Shown here piece by piece: positions 25,515 to 38,500 of a DNA stretch of 64,000 bases. The stretch spans positions 744,001-808,000 of the forward strand of contig VXAZ01007626.1 of NCBI GenBank assembly GCA_013399875.1, given 5' to 3'. Both the position numbers and the translations under genes were made by a program. The notes under the pieces are model-generated. The model did not search any database, was not told the DNA's origin, and saw nothing but the letters and a program-made list of their open reading frames with translations. The stretch is from Gymnorhina tibicen (taxonomy: Eukaryota; Chordata; Aves; Passeriformes; Artamidae). The number at the start of each line of letters is the position of its first letter. The stretch's first letter is position 1.

Positions 25515-25578
25515 TGGAAATCTTTTGGAAGAAAATGGAAATCTTTTGATGGAAATCTTTTGAGGGCAATCTTTTGAG
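25515..25578. repeat. Short degenerate tandem repeat
   Basis: Three exact copies of TGGAAATCTTTTG at 25515, 25536 and 25550, plus a fourth diverged copy (GGGCAATCTTTTGAG). The unit is 13-21 bases with variable spacing. It falls in an open minus-strand frame only because it repeats. Confidence 0.8.
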
Positions 25579-28500
25579 ATGCTGTGAAGTAGTAGCACTT
25601 GCAGGAAGAATCCTTCTGTTCAGGCTCTTTGTTTCTGGGTGGTGCCATCACTGTCTGATCTTTTCAAAGTAACGTGGTTCAGTGGTTGTTCTCAGAAGTT
25701 TTATGAGTTTCTTTCAGACATTTATGGTGGTAGTTGTATCTTCTGCCTTTAGATAGCTGAAAACTACATGGCAACTAAGCCACTAGCTACACTAGCCTGT
25801 ATTTACTATCATTGGAGAGAAACTGGCAGCTCCAGAGAGGTGTTCCTCTAACCTGCTTTAGAAAGCTGTTTTGGGATGAAATTACCTTCCTTCTTTAGAT
25901 GCCCTTTTAATCTTCCTTGACTGTAAGGTGTGGCTTGGAAAGAGCTCACACTTACATGTCTTTTAGCTGCCTGTGTTAGATGGAGTGAATCCCTCTTCTG
26001 CCTCAGAAGCAGCTGAATGCAGTTACTTCTTGTTTCTTAAGGAATTTACCATTTCCTTCCAGTAAGGATGGGTTAAAGAAAAGGCTTAGCAGAGCAAAGT
26101 GCTGTGCTTGTAAGACTCTCACAGCTGTGACCAAGAACAGAGAAAATTTCTGGTTTGGAACAGCCTGGCTTCTAGATAATAAATTGGGCTGATTTATGTC
26201 ACAGTGCTGTCTCCAAGTAATGTCATTCTTCATTGCTTAATAAACATTAAAAGCCTGTTTCTAACCCCCACAAAACACCATGAATGAGAAATAGTTGCAT
26301 TGGAATTACTTTGCTCTGGCAGCAGAGAGCAAATCTAATCCATTCCCTTAAAAAGACCCACGTTAAAAGGGAGGGCACTCTACAGCAAGGGGAGAAAATT
26401 ATCTTTGGTTTGCCGATACAAGACAGTCCTCAATGTACCATGTTATTGTTTTTGTGTTGTGCTGAAAACCCCACTGCTAATGTACAATCTGAGTTTTGCT
26501 TTCAAGAAAAAAAGTAAGTGTGCTAATCCATTGGATTATTTACTTGCCTTCAGGGGGCTTTAGGGCTACTTTCTACATTCATACAGACATTCCTTTCTAC
26601 ATTTCCTATGTGTGATAGTTACCTAAGAAATAAGTTCTGTTTCACTTTGAAATTGCACGTGAGTTGGTTAATAGTTCAGCAGCACACTGCTGTGTGCCTG
26701 AGCAGGGATGCACAAGATCCTCTGATACATAAGGAGGTGCAACAAAATCATACAGTGGTTGCAAGACACACTTAGGCAAGTGAGTCAGTTATGAACAATA
26801 TGGAAAGCTTAGAGTTTGTTACTGATGTGCATTCTAGATGAATTTAACTTATACCTAAATTTATTTGGTTGAAGTTTTTTAAAAATATGTTGAACATTTC
26901 AACTTTACTGGCTAAAGACATTAGAACAAATAAAAGGAGACTGATTGATTTGCTTGGAAATTGAAGTTTTTGACCAGCCAAGTAGTGATTGCATAGATGA
27001 AGCTCTGTTTCTAGATGGCAGCAAATCATCAGGACGTCACATGGGCTGCTTGTAGTGTTTGTGAATAAAGGAGGGCCAATGTAGATTTTGCTTTTGCAGT
27101 TGTACTCCCAAAATCTTTTTCCATCCTTTTGCATCTTTTGCTCCAAAACACCACTCTGATTAAGACAAGAAAAGAGTTTACCATTAGTTTCAAATTTTTT
27201 TTCCACTTTTCCTTTTGTGTGTGAATTATTTCACACATAAAAGCAATGATGATTGTATTGAAGCTGGGTACTGTCACTCTTTACACTGGATTCCTTATTT
27301 ATTTTTATCAACTTTTGCCTTGCTTTCTGCTTCACTCGTTTTGATGACCTTTAGTGAAATGCATTAGTTTAAGGAGGTGACTTTCTTGATGACTCACACA
27401 CCATCTCTTATTTGACTTCAGTTTATTGTAGCTTTTATTTATAATTTAGTAAGTTCTGCAAGTATCTGCTGCTTTATTTATAGTGGAATGTGTATTGCCT
27501 TTCAACCATGTTGCCAAACTGGGGTTGTTTAATACCCTAAAATACCTTGATTTTTGTAATGTAGTGGTGCCTGATTAAGACTAGATGTTATTACACTCCC
27601 TTTCCATCTTCAAAATCTCTGAATCAGTCTGGGTTTTGTGTTTCAGTTACCTTATAATGCTGCTGATCATGAATACAACGTTTCTGTTTTCAGCACTCTA
27701 ACACACTTGTTTGTAATAATGCAACCTGAAGTACTGCAAACTTAAAATTTTGCAAGTCCTATTGAACTGCCTGGCTTTTAAATATATGATAATTGTGCAT
27801 AAAATACTAGATAGCCTGGATGTGACTGGAAAGAGATCTGATTAATGCTTTCTCTAACAATCATTCTCAAAAGATAATGTGTATTAAATGGGCAATAGGT
27901 TATTCTCTCATACTTCATACAGGAACAAACAATTTGTACACTTTCATTTACTTTTTCCCTGGCTGTATTGCTATGACGTGCAGTACAAATAATTTTTGCC
28001 AGGAACACTTGTTGTGAGATTAATTTTGAAGTGGCTTTTCATTTCCCTGTTTTGTTTGAGGATGAATCCCAGAATCACAATGTGTTTTCAAGAAGTGTCC
28101 ATCCTGCCTCCTTTTAGTTGTGTAACATTGCCAGTGACTGGAAGGGAAATTTAATTAGCTGTTTACCCTGCTGACTTATAAGGGTATTATGCTTAGTGCA
28201 TAATTAGCAAAAGCCTTTGGTCTGTAAGATAGGAGATGTTTAGAGGTGCAAAATATGCAGTTTTGTTTCCTTCACTTTCAGACATCACTGACCTCAAGTA
28301 TTTTTGAATCATTCTAGTAAAGAAATGTGAAGTTTTCTTTCTCGGTTCTCGGGTGGGTTCCTTTGAATGCATTAGTGCACACCAGTTCAGCTCTTGAAGG
28401 GATAATTACCTCAGGCAACAAATCCCACCTAAATAGAATTTGATAATTTTTTTTTCTGAACTGACCTGCCTAATTACGTCTTTTCTTACAAGTCAAACCA

Positions 28501-28599
28501 GTTCCTCTCTGCTTGTGACACAGTGAAGGTTCTGAGATCAAGCCAACCAATCAGACAGAAAGGCCCACTTCTTGCAGCAGACAAGAACTGGATGCTCTT
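25579..28599. other. Non-coding unique sequence, no gene seen
   Basis: No repeat or gene recognised. Around 28130-28230 is an AT-rich stretch with AATTTAATTAGCTG and GCATAATTAGCAAAAGCC, which looks like a small conserved non-coding element. That is a visual impression only. Confidence 0.55.
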
Positions 28600-29620
28600 T
28601 CTGACTGGAATTCAGGAAAAAAAGGAGAGTTTATAATTCTTCAAAGAAGGGGCAGGCAACTCAGGAGGAATACAAGGATGTTGTGAGGTAATGCAGGGAG
28701 AAAATTAGAAGGGCCAAAGCCCTACTAGAACAATAATCTGGCTACTTCTGTAAAAGACAATAGAAATGTTTCTGTAAATAGGTCAGCAACAAAAGGAGGT
28801 CTAAAAAGAATCTCCATCCTTTGCTGGATGTGGTGGGAAACATAGTGACAAAGGCTGAGGAACTTAATGCCTTCTTTGCCTTAGCCTTTAGTAAGACCTA
28901 TTGTTTTCTGGGTACCCAGCCCTCTTGACATGGAAGACAGAGACCGGGAGAAGAATGGAGCCTCATAATCCAAAGGGAAAAGCCAGCATGTGCCCAGGTG
29001 GCCAAGAAGGCCAGTGGCATCCTCGCCTTCATCAGACATAGTGTGGCCAGCAGGACCAGGGCACTTACCATGGGCCTGTACTCAGCAGTGATAAGGCTGC
29101 ACCTGGAATCCTGTGTTCAGTTCTGGGTCCCTCAATACAAGAAAGGCATTGTCGTGCTTCAGTGAAGGGCAACAGACCCAGTGAAGGGTCTGGAGCACAA
29201 GTCTGATGAGGAAGGGCCAAAGGAGCTGGGGCTATTTAGCCTGGAGAAAAGGAGGCTCAGGGGGGACTTTATTGGTCTCTACAAGTCCCTGAAAGGAGGG
29301 TGTAGACAGGTGGGGCTTGGCCTCTTCTCCCAAATAACAAGTGATAGGAAAAGAGAACATAGCCTCAAGTTGTTCCAAGGAAGGTTTAGCTAAGGAACAA
29401 TTTCTTTAACTAGGAAGAGTTTCTTCATGGAAAGGGCTACCAAGCATTGGTGCAGGTTTCCCAGGGAAGTAGTTCAATCACCATCCTTGCAAGTAGTTAA
29501 GAGATGTGTTGATGGGGCACTTGGGGACATGGTTTAGTGGTGAACTTGGCAGTGCTAGGTTGGACTCAATGGTCCTAAAGGTCTTTTCCAGCCTAAACAA
29601 TTCCATAATTCTGTGGTTCA
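28600..29620 (+). mobile_element. CR1 LINE with large internal deletion of ORF2
   Basis: A plus-strand CR1 copy in two parts. The first part (about 28600-28975) encodes the linker between endonuclease and reverse transcriptase. It reads RVYNSSKKGQATQEEYKDVV, a stop, then CREKIRRAKALLE, and further on matches a GGNIVTK...LNAFFA segment. It breaks off after CATAATCCAAAGGG. The second part (about 28981-29620) resumes at the ORF2 C-terminus (QVAKKA-like, then [20 protein letters not shown] and [10 protein letters not shown]). It runs through the 3' UTR to a CCATAATTCTGTGG tail. The fingers/palm core of the reverse transcriptase, with its catalytic region, is missing. By memory about 1 kb is lost. 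In-frame stops show it is dead. Confidence 0.93.
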
Positions 29621-32439
29621 TTGTTAGCACTTACTGTGCTAACAGTGACGAATCAGAGGGATGAACACACGTGTGTTTGGCAAGCCAAGCCTGGACCAAG
29701 GGTTGCACACAGATTCGGATCTTAGGCTATGCATAATGAGGCTGGTACCTTTCACAGGCTGTTTCCTTGTGCTAAAAGGGTGGCCACAGCTATCTTTTGG
29801 CTTTTATGGAAATTCACTGCTGTTTGCTGGCACGTTGCCAGTGTAGGTCATTGTATTGAAGTGGATTGCCAATAACAGCACCTTTGTTAGAATATGCAGT
29901 GAATTGGTTTATTCTAGTCAGTTATCTGCATAATCAGGGTGGAAATGAGAGTAATAAATATACTTAAGTGTTTGGAAATGGCTTTCTTCCTGATGATTTT
30001 TCAGTGGGTGAAAATTAGGATTAATTCTAAAGGAGGAGAACTGACCTTAAAAACTCCATTCCAACTGACCTTAGAGCCACCAATCTTTCAGTTACTGAGA
30101 AACATTTGCTAAAACTTAATTGAAAAGATCACTGAAACCTGACCCATGTTATAACAATATTGATATTGGTTTTTGCTCATGATTTCTCTTCATTTATACA
30201 GATATGTTGAAACCAGAACAGTGTTTATCACTTCTGTAACGGAAATGATGTGAATCCAAGAGGCAATATTTGTGTGTGTTAATATTTACCATTTCTTTCT
30301 TCCATGTTTTCTTTCCTTATTTCACTTGTCTAAAAAACTCAGAGTGGCATGCTGGTTTAGAGGTACAAAACACACATAATAAACCTCTTTTCTGTTATGT
30401 TAAACCTGCAGGAAGCCCTGCTCATGCAGTTTAGAATTTTTAAGTGTTTTACTACATATTTTCTTCTTTTATCAGACAAAAAGACATAAAATTAGACTCT
30501 GAGTGGTTCAAAATCTTGAAAGCTCATTCATCATACAACAATTCAAATTAAGCATAATCTCCTTTTGATGTTTGTAATCTTTTTTATTGTTTGGATCCCC
30601 ACTAAACTGTGTTCTATGTATCATTTTTTTTCTTGCAGAAGTACTGAAAACCTCTTGAAAGGTTTCTCATGTAAAAAGTTTCCCTGCAGTGAGGAATTTA
30701 TGGAACAAGACTAAACTTAAAACATAATTTAAAATTTAGATCCATATCCACTTTACCTCCATTAAAGCTCAGTCTGGCTGTGTATTTTGGTGGTTTTAGG
30801 TGCCTACAGTGTAGGTAAATGTTATTTTAAACAATGTCAACTTGTCTTCTCCCATGGCAAAATGAAGGCCAGTGCATGCTGTTGCCATACAAGTGAACTA
30901 AGAATAGCTAAAAACTAGAAGATAAGTTTTCAAACCTTATATCTAAAAATCAGAACTGTCCTGGGCGAGCCAGTAAGGTTTGTGTTGTCCTGTTCTGGTT
31001 GAACAAAACGCTTTCCTCACCACAGTGGGTTTCTCTCCTTGTCTGAGAAAGCTTTTTCATAATTTCATCTCCTGAACAGTAAACAGTACCTTATTCTAGG
31101 TCTGTAATATTTTAGGTCTCATCAGTTGCTGAAACAACTAAGAGTTGCTTCTGTGCAAATGCTTTAAGCTTCTTGACTGTAGGGAGAAATTAACTGCAAG
31201 CCAGGCTTCCTGCTGAGTCTCCCAAGCTCCACCCTGTAGGGATTTTTCTCTGCAGTCATTTCACTGAAAACACACAGAAATCAGGAAGCTTTGTTAAAAC
31301 TGATGTAGTGACCTTTGCTTGGGATATGATGTAGGAGTCATGGACTATTTGGTGTGACAAGAGTTCACACACATTTCAGTGGCCTATTAACAGAGACTGT
31401 TAAATCCCTGGTTACCGGTGTTAGTTAAGGCCCAATATTCATTCTGTTTATAACAGTATCAGCTCTGTGTTTCCAAATTGATGCTTCTTTCCTTGATAAA
31501 TTTTTCTAACTTATTCCCATTTACGTTTTTGTGACATACACATTGTGTATATTTACCTGCCTATGTAGAAACGCACACATGCAAACATGCATGTGTCTCT
31601 ATATAGGGCACACATACACACCCCAAAATCCAGTAGCATTTATTCACAAGGATTCATGTCTTGGTTAACAGATGCTCCTTTGGAGGAAATAGTAATGAAT
31701 AGTAATAAGTAATATATAAAGGTATTCCACTGATAGCACAGATACTCAGTTGCTTCCAGAGTAAATCATAAATAGTGAACAACAACAGTTAAGGATAGGA
31801 AATTTAAGAGAAGGAAAAAGATACTTGAAAATATTGGGAAGATAGATGTGAAGAGGTTGCTAGTTGCCAATTATACTGAAATCTGGACAAGCCAGCTAGT
31901 TGCACTCCCAAGTTTGGGGACATGGCAGCGAACTCTTCTGTTTCTGCAGTATTTATGGTTACAGAAAAGCACTTCAAATGTAAATTTTTTCCTGTGAGTC
32001 CCTTATTAAATTATTCATATAATTTCAGTTTTGCTTAATGGATCTGTGGAAGTGCAGTGTTTCTAAACTTAAGTATTTGTTTTGCTATTTTTTGAGATGA
32101 ACAGGATAGGTGGTTTGGGGCTCACATATATGGGAATAAACATGAGTTTTAGAGTGCAATGTATGGCATACAAATTAATCTAAGTCCTAGTACAAGCTCT
32201 TCTAGAGTGTGGATAAACATTCCCAAACTAGACCTAGATGCACTTGGTCTTCTAATCATTTTCTGGATTTGCAGAAATGTGGAGTAGAGTGGTCAATAAG
32301 TCAGTGTCTGAGAACTTTAGCGCTGAAAGTGTAGCTGAGAGGGCTGGCCAGATCCTTGCCTGAGGCTCATCACTTGTCTCTGGAACCATCAAGAGCTCAG
32401 CTGGAGGAAGCAGGTGCTTGTTGTCAGCAGGCCTGGAAA
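29621..32439. other. Non-coding unique sequence, no gene seen
   Basis: AT-rich and without recognised repeats, apart from a CA/TG-rich patch at about 31570-31624 (ACACATGCAAACATGCATG). Confidence 0.6.
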
Positions 32440-32549
32440 AAGATAAGAGGGGTTTGGTGTCCCAGCCTGTCAGGGGTAGCAACAGGCTCTTGTTTGGATT
32501 GATGATCCTGATGGGTCCCTTCCAACTCAGCATATTTTAGGATTCTACT
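32440..32549 (+). mobile_element. CR1 LINE 3'-end fragment
   Basis: Ends with GATTGATGATCCTGATGGGT, CCCTTCCAACTCAGCATATT and TTAGGATTCTA, the plus-strand CR1 3' UTR and degenerate tail. Upstream sequence back to about 32380 may belong to the same copy but is too diverged for a firm boundary. Confidence 0.78.
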
Positions 32550-35500
32550 TTATGAAGGCTGAAAGCGTAATTGAAGGGAAAGGCAAGGTGGAAGCCCTTC
32601 TGCCTGGCTGAGGGAAGGCACTGCAAGTGGACGTGTTACAGCTCTGTAAATCCATTCAGTTATTCTTCCTTATTATCCATAAGATATTCTTTCTCATTAT
32701 CTGTAAGACCTTAGTTTTAGATGACATGGTTTTGGGCACTACTGCCATGCAGTGCTGTGGATCAGGAAGTACAGAACAGGCAAAACATTTAGTAGACTCT
32801 TTGTTTGCCCTAATACATAACGTTGATGATCTGTGTTCCAGAAGCGATAAATGGTCTCCCTCTGCTGTTGTTCTCTCTGTTGTGACTTAAGATGCCTATT
32901 CCACTTGCCACTTCACTGCTGCCAACAATTGTCAGCAAGCTGGGAGAAGCTAAGAAACTGAGAACTGTTCTTACCAAGGCACTTCACTGATTTTGACCAT
33001 GCTTGAGAAGAGATGGTCATGCTGTGGGACTTGGCCCTGGGTTTACATAGCTAGGCTGCTTTGTCTGTTTCTAGAAGTAGCAAGAGAAGCATAAGCAATG
33101 TGCTCAGTTGGTATAGCAAGGGAGGAGGCTGGAATGTCAAGTTAAGATGCTCAGTCTTCTGACTCTGTTTCCAGCTGTGGAAGAACAAGAAGATAGTGTT
33201 AATAACTCTCTGTAAGTTTAAGCTCTGCTTTTTCAGTCTTCGAACTTCGGTGGTGAAACACATAGCCTATCCTCTAACATGCTTTTCCTTCCCTCAGATT
33301 TCCCATGGGGCAAGCACAGGCTTTTTTAAAAAATGTGTATATTTTCATGACTGCTGCCAAACCATGATGTTCTCACTGGTGAGCAGAACCAGAGAAAGGA
33401 GGGATACATGTAAAGCGTGAATAACCCTAACAGTTAGCATTGTTATGTCTTCTGTTCAGTGTGATGTCCTGTTTGAGACTTTGAGCCCAAAGAAAAATGT
33501 GGAGAATCCAGAGCATAATCAGCAAGGGACACTTGAAAGACTTTGCTCTCAAGAGCAAACTTAATCAGGAGAAGACTGGAATATGAAAATGACAATAACA
33601 GAAAACATTTGCTCTCTGTGATTGTGCTGGGCACTGCAAGAAATAATGAGACCACACTGTAACACAAGAGATTTCTTTAGGGTTAGGTGAGAAAAGTAAC
33701 CACTAAGAGATCTTAGTGATGGATTGGTTGCCTAGGAAAGATGTGACTGCCTCATTGGAGGCTGATAAGAAGAGGTGAGACAAAACTGTCATGAATGGTT
33801 TGTGTCTAGTGGTCTTCCCTGAGAGGGTTAGTCTTGGGTAAGCTTCCAGACCTTTTTTTTCTTTGAGTCACTGAATATTCAAGAAGTCCTGTGTTGTTCT
33901 AATGTCTCCTGGGAGCAAGGCAGCAGACAAGGTGCCAGACCAGTAAAAGCAAGGTAGGTTGGAGGACTGATGCATTCCTGTGGGAGAGATGGGAGCAGGG
34001 AGCTCTGATGTTGCTGCTGCAGAACACTGCCTGCACAACCTTTGTTTATGCCATTTATTGAACCATGCTGCTGTTGTATCTGAGGCAGTAGCTCAGCAGC
34101 CTTCAACAGAGAGAGAAAGGAGGATATGAAGGGCAATGACAAGAAGCAAATGAGCCATCCTTTATCCTTTGCTGTTTCCTCTGTACCCACAGGAAAAAAG
34201 GCACCACAAGTAATCAAATAAATGCAAAGCTAATTGTTAAAATATTTACCAACTCTGTGTCTCATGTCCCTAGTTCGTATGGTTCCCTCTCAGGAATATA
34301 TTGAAAGATTAAAAAATCCCCAACCAAATAAACAGCACACTAATTCCACTGATTTTGCTAGTGAAAGCCTCTTTAATATCTATTACTCAGAGGAACTTCT
34401 GTTAAGTTCCTCCATAAACTGGAATTTTTCAGACTTTGCAAAGTTTCATAATACAAATGCTTTTTTCACTGCTCTATTCTACTTGATATTGAGCCCATCT
34501 GAAAAAAAAAATCTCTGAGAATTTCTTATTACTTAATGGGGAAGAGGAGAAGTGGTAGGAAAGGTAATGATAAACCTGAGAAGCTGCTTATTTAAAGCTT
34601 GTTCATGTGCAGAAATGCATGGCAAAGTTTAATGGGTGAAGGTGTCTTGTGTGAAGGTGAATTAAGGTGTGTTGAAGAAACTCTGAATGCACTAGGAGAC
34701 CTCCCCCACACTCTCTTTGGCAAGTCTGTGGTAAGGGAGAAAATACTCCTAATTCTATGAAGTGAGGCTTTAATACAAAGAGATTGAACATGAGAGCAGA
34801 GTAACAGAATATAGATGGGATTGTAATGGTTCCCTAAATAGATGGATGTGTGAAGACATAATTCATCAGGTTTTTTGCCTAATGTAAAGAGTCCTCAGTG
34901 CCCTAATGTGACTAAGGCTCTGGACTTTCCTGGGATGTGGCTAATTCTGGGGAATTGTGCAAGATGGGTGCCCCTGACGTAACTAACTTGAGTACTTTAA
35001 TGGCTGAATCAGTTGTGCATTAACTGCAGCATAGGTGTGCTGCCCTAGTCCCTCCCTACCTTCTGAGGAGGTCTTGGAGGATTGTTTTGAGCTTTAGGCC
35101 AATGGCTCATCTCAAGCTGTCTCAGATAAGCCATGCAGTATTACTGGCATGATATGATTGTCAGTGTATCTTAAAACAAGTGTATCTGTGATGCAAGCTG
35201 TCTTTTTTTGAGGTAGACATGGGTTTTAGCACTCTGGAGATTACTGTAGGAAGATGGGTTTTAGCCATTTCTGGGGATCTTTGAACATCAAAAGTTTGTT
35301 GTAAGGTTTTGTCTTTGGAAACAACAAGAACTTAATGACAACTATACTGGAAATTTATGTCAACATAGTGTTGGTGGCTATAAGTATTTGAAAAATTTGA
35401 AAACTGACCTGAATAGACTGGGATGAAATCACAAGATTTTAATAGCATCAGGTTCTTTTTATTTGCCTTTTTGTTCCCTCTACTGAATCATGAAATGTAG

Positions 35501-38500
35501 CTCTGTTGTGGCTTTGAACATTTATTCATCAGTATGAAGTTCAGTGATATTTATGTAATTATTTCAAACAGAAGGAAGTAAAAGCTTCTTGTTAATGTGT
35601 GAATCTAGAGGTCGTAATTTTGAGCAAATTAAACCTAGTGTCACTGAGAAGTTGCTGGTTGGTGTCATGCACATGCACTGCAAGGTGCTTGAGAGGAGCG
35701 GGCTGAGTGCTGTTGCATGTGCAGATAATGTTTCCAGCTTAGTGTTTCTGCAAATTTCCCAGAGCAATATGCATCTGGCTTTTTCCCTTTCTGTGTAATG
35801 GTTAGACCTACCTAAGATCAAGACTGCTATTACATGTTTGTTGATTAAAGAATGGCTTAAAACTTTTGTAGATGGGAGCATACATTGTTCTGTCTTCCTC
35901 GTTTAGCTGTCTGCCCTCTCAAGCCTCTAAGGCAGCATTATGGCTTCTTTCAAGCTTTCCTAATCTTGTGTGGAGTGAGTGTGAGGCTCAGAAAGTTAAG
36001 AAGTTGCTCTCCTGGGAGTGTGGGTAGTGCCAGTTGCATAGAATTTTAACTGAAGATGAGGGATTTGCCTTACCCCTTGGTTCTTGGGGCTGAGCAGAAG
36101 CAGACATACTGTGAAGTTCATTCTATAGCAACAGAAATGCAGCTCCAGTGGGTGAGGCTGGGTTTGGAGTTCTTCGTGCCAGTGGACTCAGCAATTATAC
36201 CCTCATCATGATGGTTGGCTCACTATCTATAACCTCCTTTTAGTAGCCAAGTATCTTTCTGTATCCCTGACGCCTTGCCAGGTTGTGGGATGTTTCTCAA
36301 AGCCTGGAGGAGGGTATACCATCCATAGCTGTCATGCCATTTCCTGGAATAGCTGTTATATTTTGTATCGTTATTGGTTTTCCAAGGGAATGATTTGTGT
36401 TCAAGCCTTCTACTACTGGCATCAGAAGGCTGGTTTACTTTGTCTTTTGGTTTTAACAGATCCTGTGTTCTGTCAGAAGTCAAAGAACGTGTTGGCTTAG
36501 CTCTCACATCATATGAGCCCTTTATTGTGTGCTCAGCTCTCAAAAGGATTAAAACAAACAGTTCTAAAAGAAAAAATCATAAGTAAATTTACCCCTTCAC
36601 CCCCTCCCCAAAGGAGATAACCTTTGTCAATATATTCAGCAGTTCCCTGCTGAAACCAACTTCTTCACTTTGGGATTTGGGTATTCTCTGAATATTGCTG
36701 GGAAAATTCACCCAGATTTTAGTTCTATTGACTGTTCAAAAAACCCCCTATTCCTACTCTACCAGATTTAAGAATGCTTGCTTTATAGAGTGAATTGCAG
36801 GTTTTACTTCTTTCTACCTTATCCCTTGACAGATGAGCCATTAGGACATGTACAACATTGTTTTTTCAGAATCAGTTATTAAGGTAACATTAGGATCTGC
36901 TTTTATGCTAGTGCTTTGGAATTTGGAGCATCCTAGCAGGAATGTGAGGTTCAGCAAATTGGTAATTCATGTATCTACTGCTAACAGTGGGGCTCAGTGA
37001 AAAATAGCAGCACTCTTGAAATTTTTCCTGGAGTTTTTCAGTAAACTTTGAACTGATTTTTAACCAGGAAAAATACCTAGAAACAGTCTTGTTTTTGAAG
37101 AGAATGAAGTGAAAATGAAAGTAGCTAGACCAAAAGATTTTTTTCTGCTGGAATTGCTATTGTGATGCTGCCCTATTAGCCAGGTTTGCTTATGCTGGTA
37201 TTAGCCACTGACTGGGCTTCCTGGTGGGGCTATGTAACTCATGGTGGACCACAGTCCTGCAGCTTGCTTTTTTGTTTTCCTTATTAGCTTAACTCATGGC
37301 TTGTGTGGGTGTGGGAACATCCACTCTGTCTGCTCCTGAAGCCTTAATGTAGTACAACCTGCATTCAAAGAGCAGCAAAAAACCTGGTACAGGAAATTAC
37401 TGTACTTACACAGGTGTTCCCTGGGTAGGAGATGGGTAGGTTTTTTTGTCTGGTATTACAGAAATGTGATCTTGCATTCAAGATTTCTGTGTATGTAAAC
37501 TCTTGTTGCTTGCTCCTGTGTAGGTTTAAGCTCCAGAGGTTATGCTGACAGGCTGTTTAGGAAATCTCTCACCAGTCTGTCCACTAGGATAGAGGCACGG
37601 GGGAAAAACTTAGTAATGGCCAGGAGAATGGATGTTCATCATCATCATCAGTAGTCCTCTGCTCTCTTGAGAAGATTTGAAAAGTCCTATGGTGCTCTTC
37701 AGAAACCAAGCAATGGCTTTCAGTTGAGTTGTTTCCAAGCAGATGTGATTGCAAGGCTGAGTGTTGAAAACATGGTCATTCCAGTCTATGAGGCTGACAG
37801 ATGTTGTGGAATGGGTTGTTAAAGTTGTTCTTTGGGGAGCAACTGAAGATGTGTTGGAGCCTGGCTAAGATATTCAACCAGATTCTCATGACAGAAGGTA
37901 ATAATGCAATATAAATGCAGGCAAAGCCCTCTACAGCAGACCGGAATTGTAGCAGCTGTCCTGTCTGCTGTAGCACAAATCATGTATTGCATGCCTTGTT
38001 TCCAGATCTGCTATTTTTGAACAAGTACAGATGCGTAACAAAAATTTTAGGAGACAAGAGGCTATGAATTACAATTTATATATGGAGTGGCCAATAGCAG
38101 CATTTTTTAAAATCAGAGAATAATCAGAGTAGAAGCAAAAATGCTTTCAGGGCTCTTGCATGGAAGAAGTTTTCCATTTTTATTTTCTTGACTTTAAGAT
38201 CCTTGACTTTAATCAGAGGGAAAGTAATTCCTACTTGATGCTTTGGGTCAGGTGTTATGCTTTTCAAAATAAAAAGGTGGCTGGTTTTCCTTCCCGCTTT
38301 ACATATATTTTAAAGAAAGCTGCAGAAATACACTAAGATGTAGGGCTTCTTTGACCTCAGGTTTTATTTCCAAGGTTACATGTTCCACCTTCAGAAGTAA
38401 GAGGATGCCTGAAGCTCAGAAGAATGTCACAGAGCAGCTGAAAGTCAAGGAAAAGAAGCAAGAGGAGTGGTGTGACAAGATGGTCACATATGTATAGAAG

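Noticed and set aside
36223..36543. Minus-strand 106-codon frame with AATAAA near 36526, considered as an LTR
   Set aside because: No inverted TG/CA ends, no target duplication and no remembered LTR family match.
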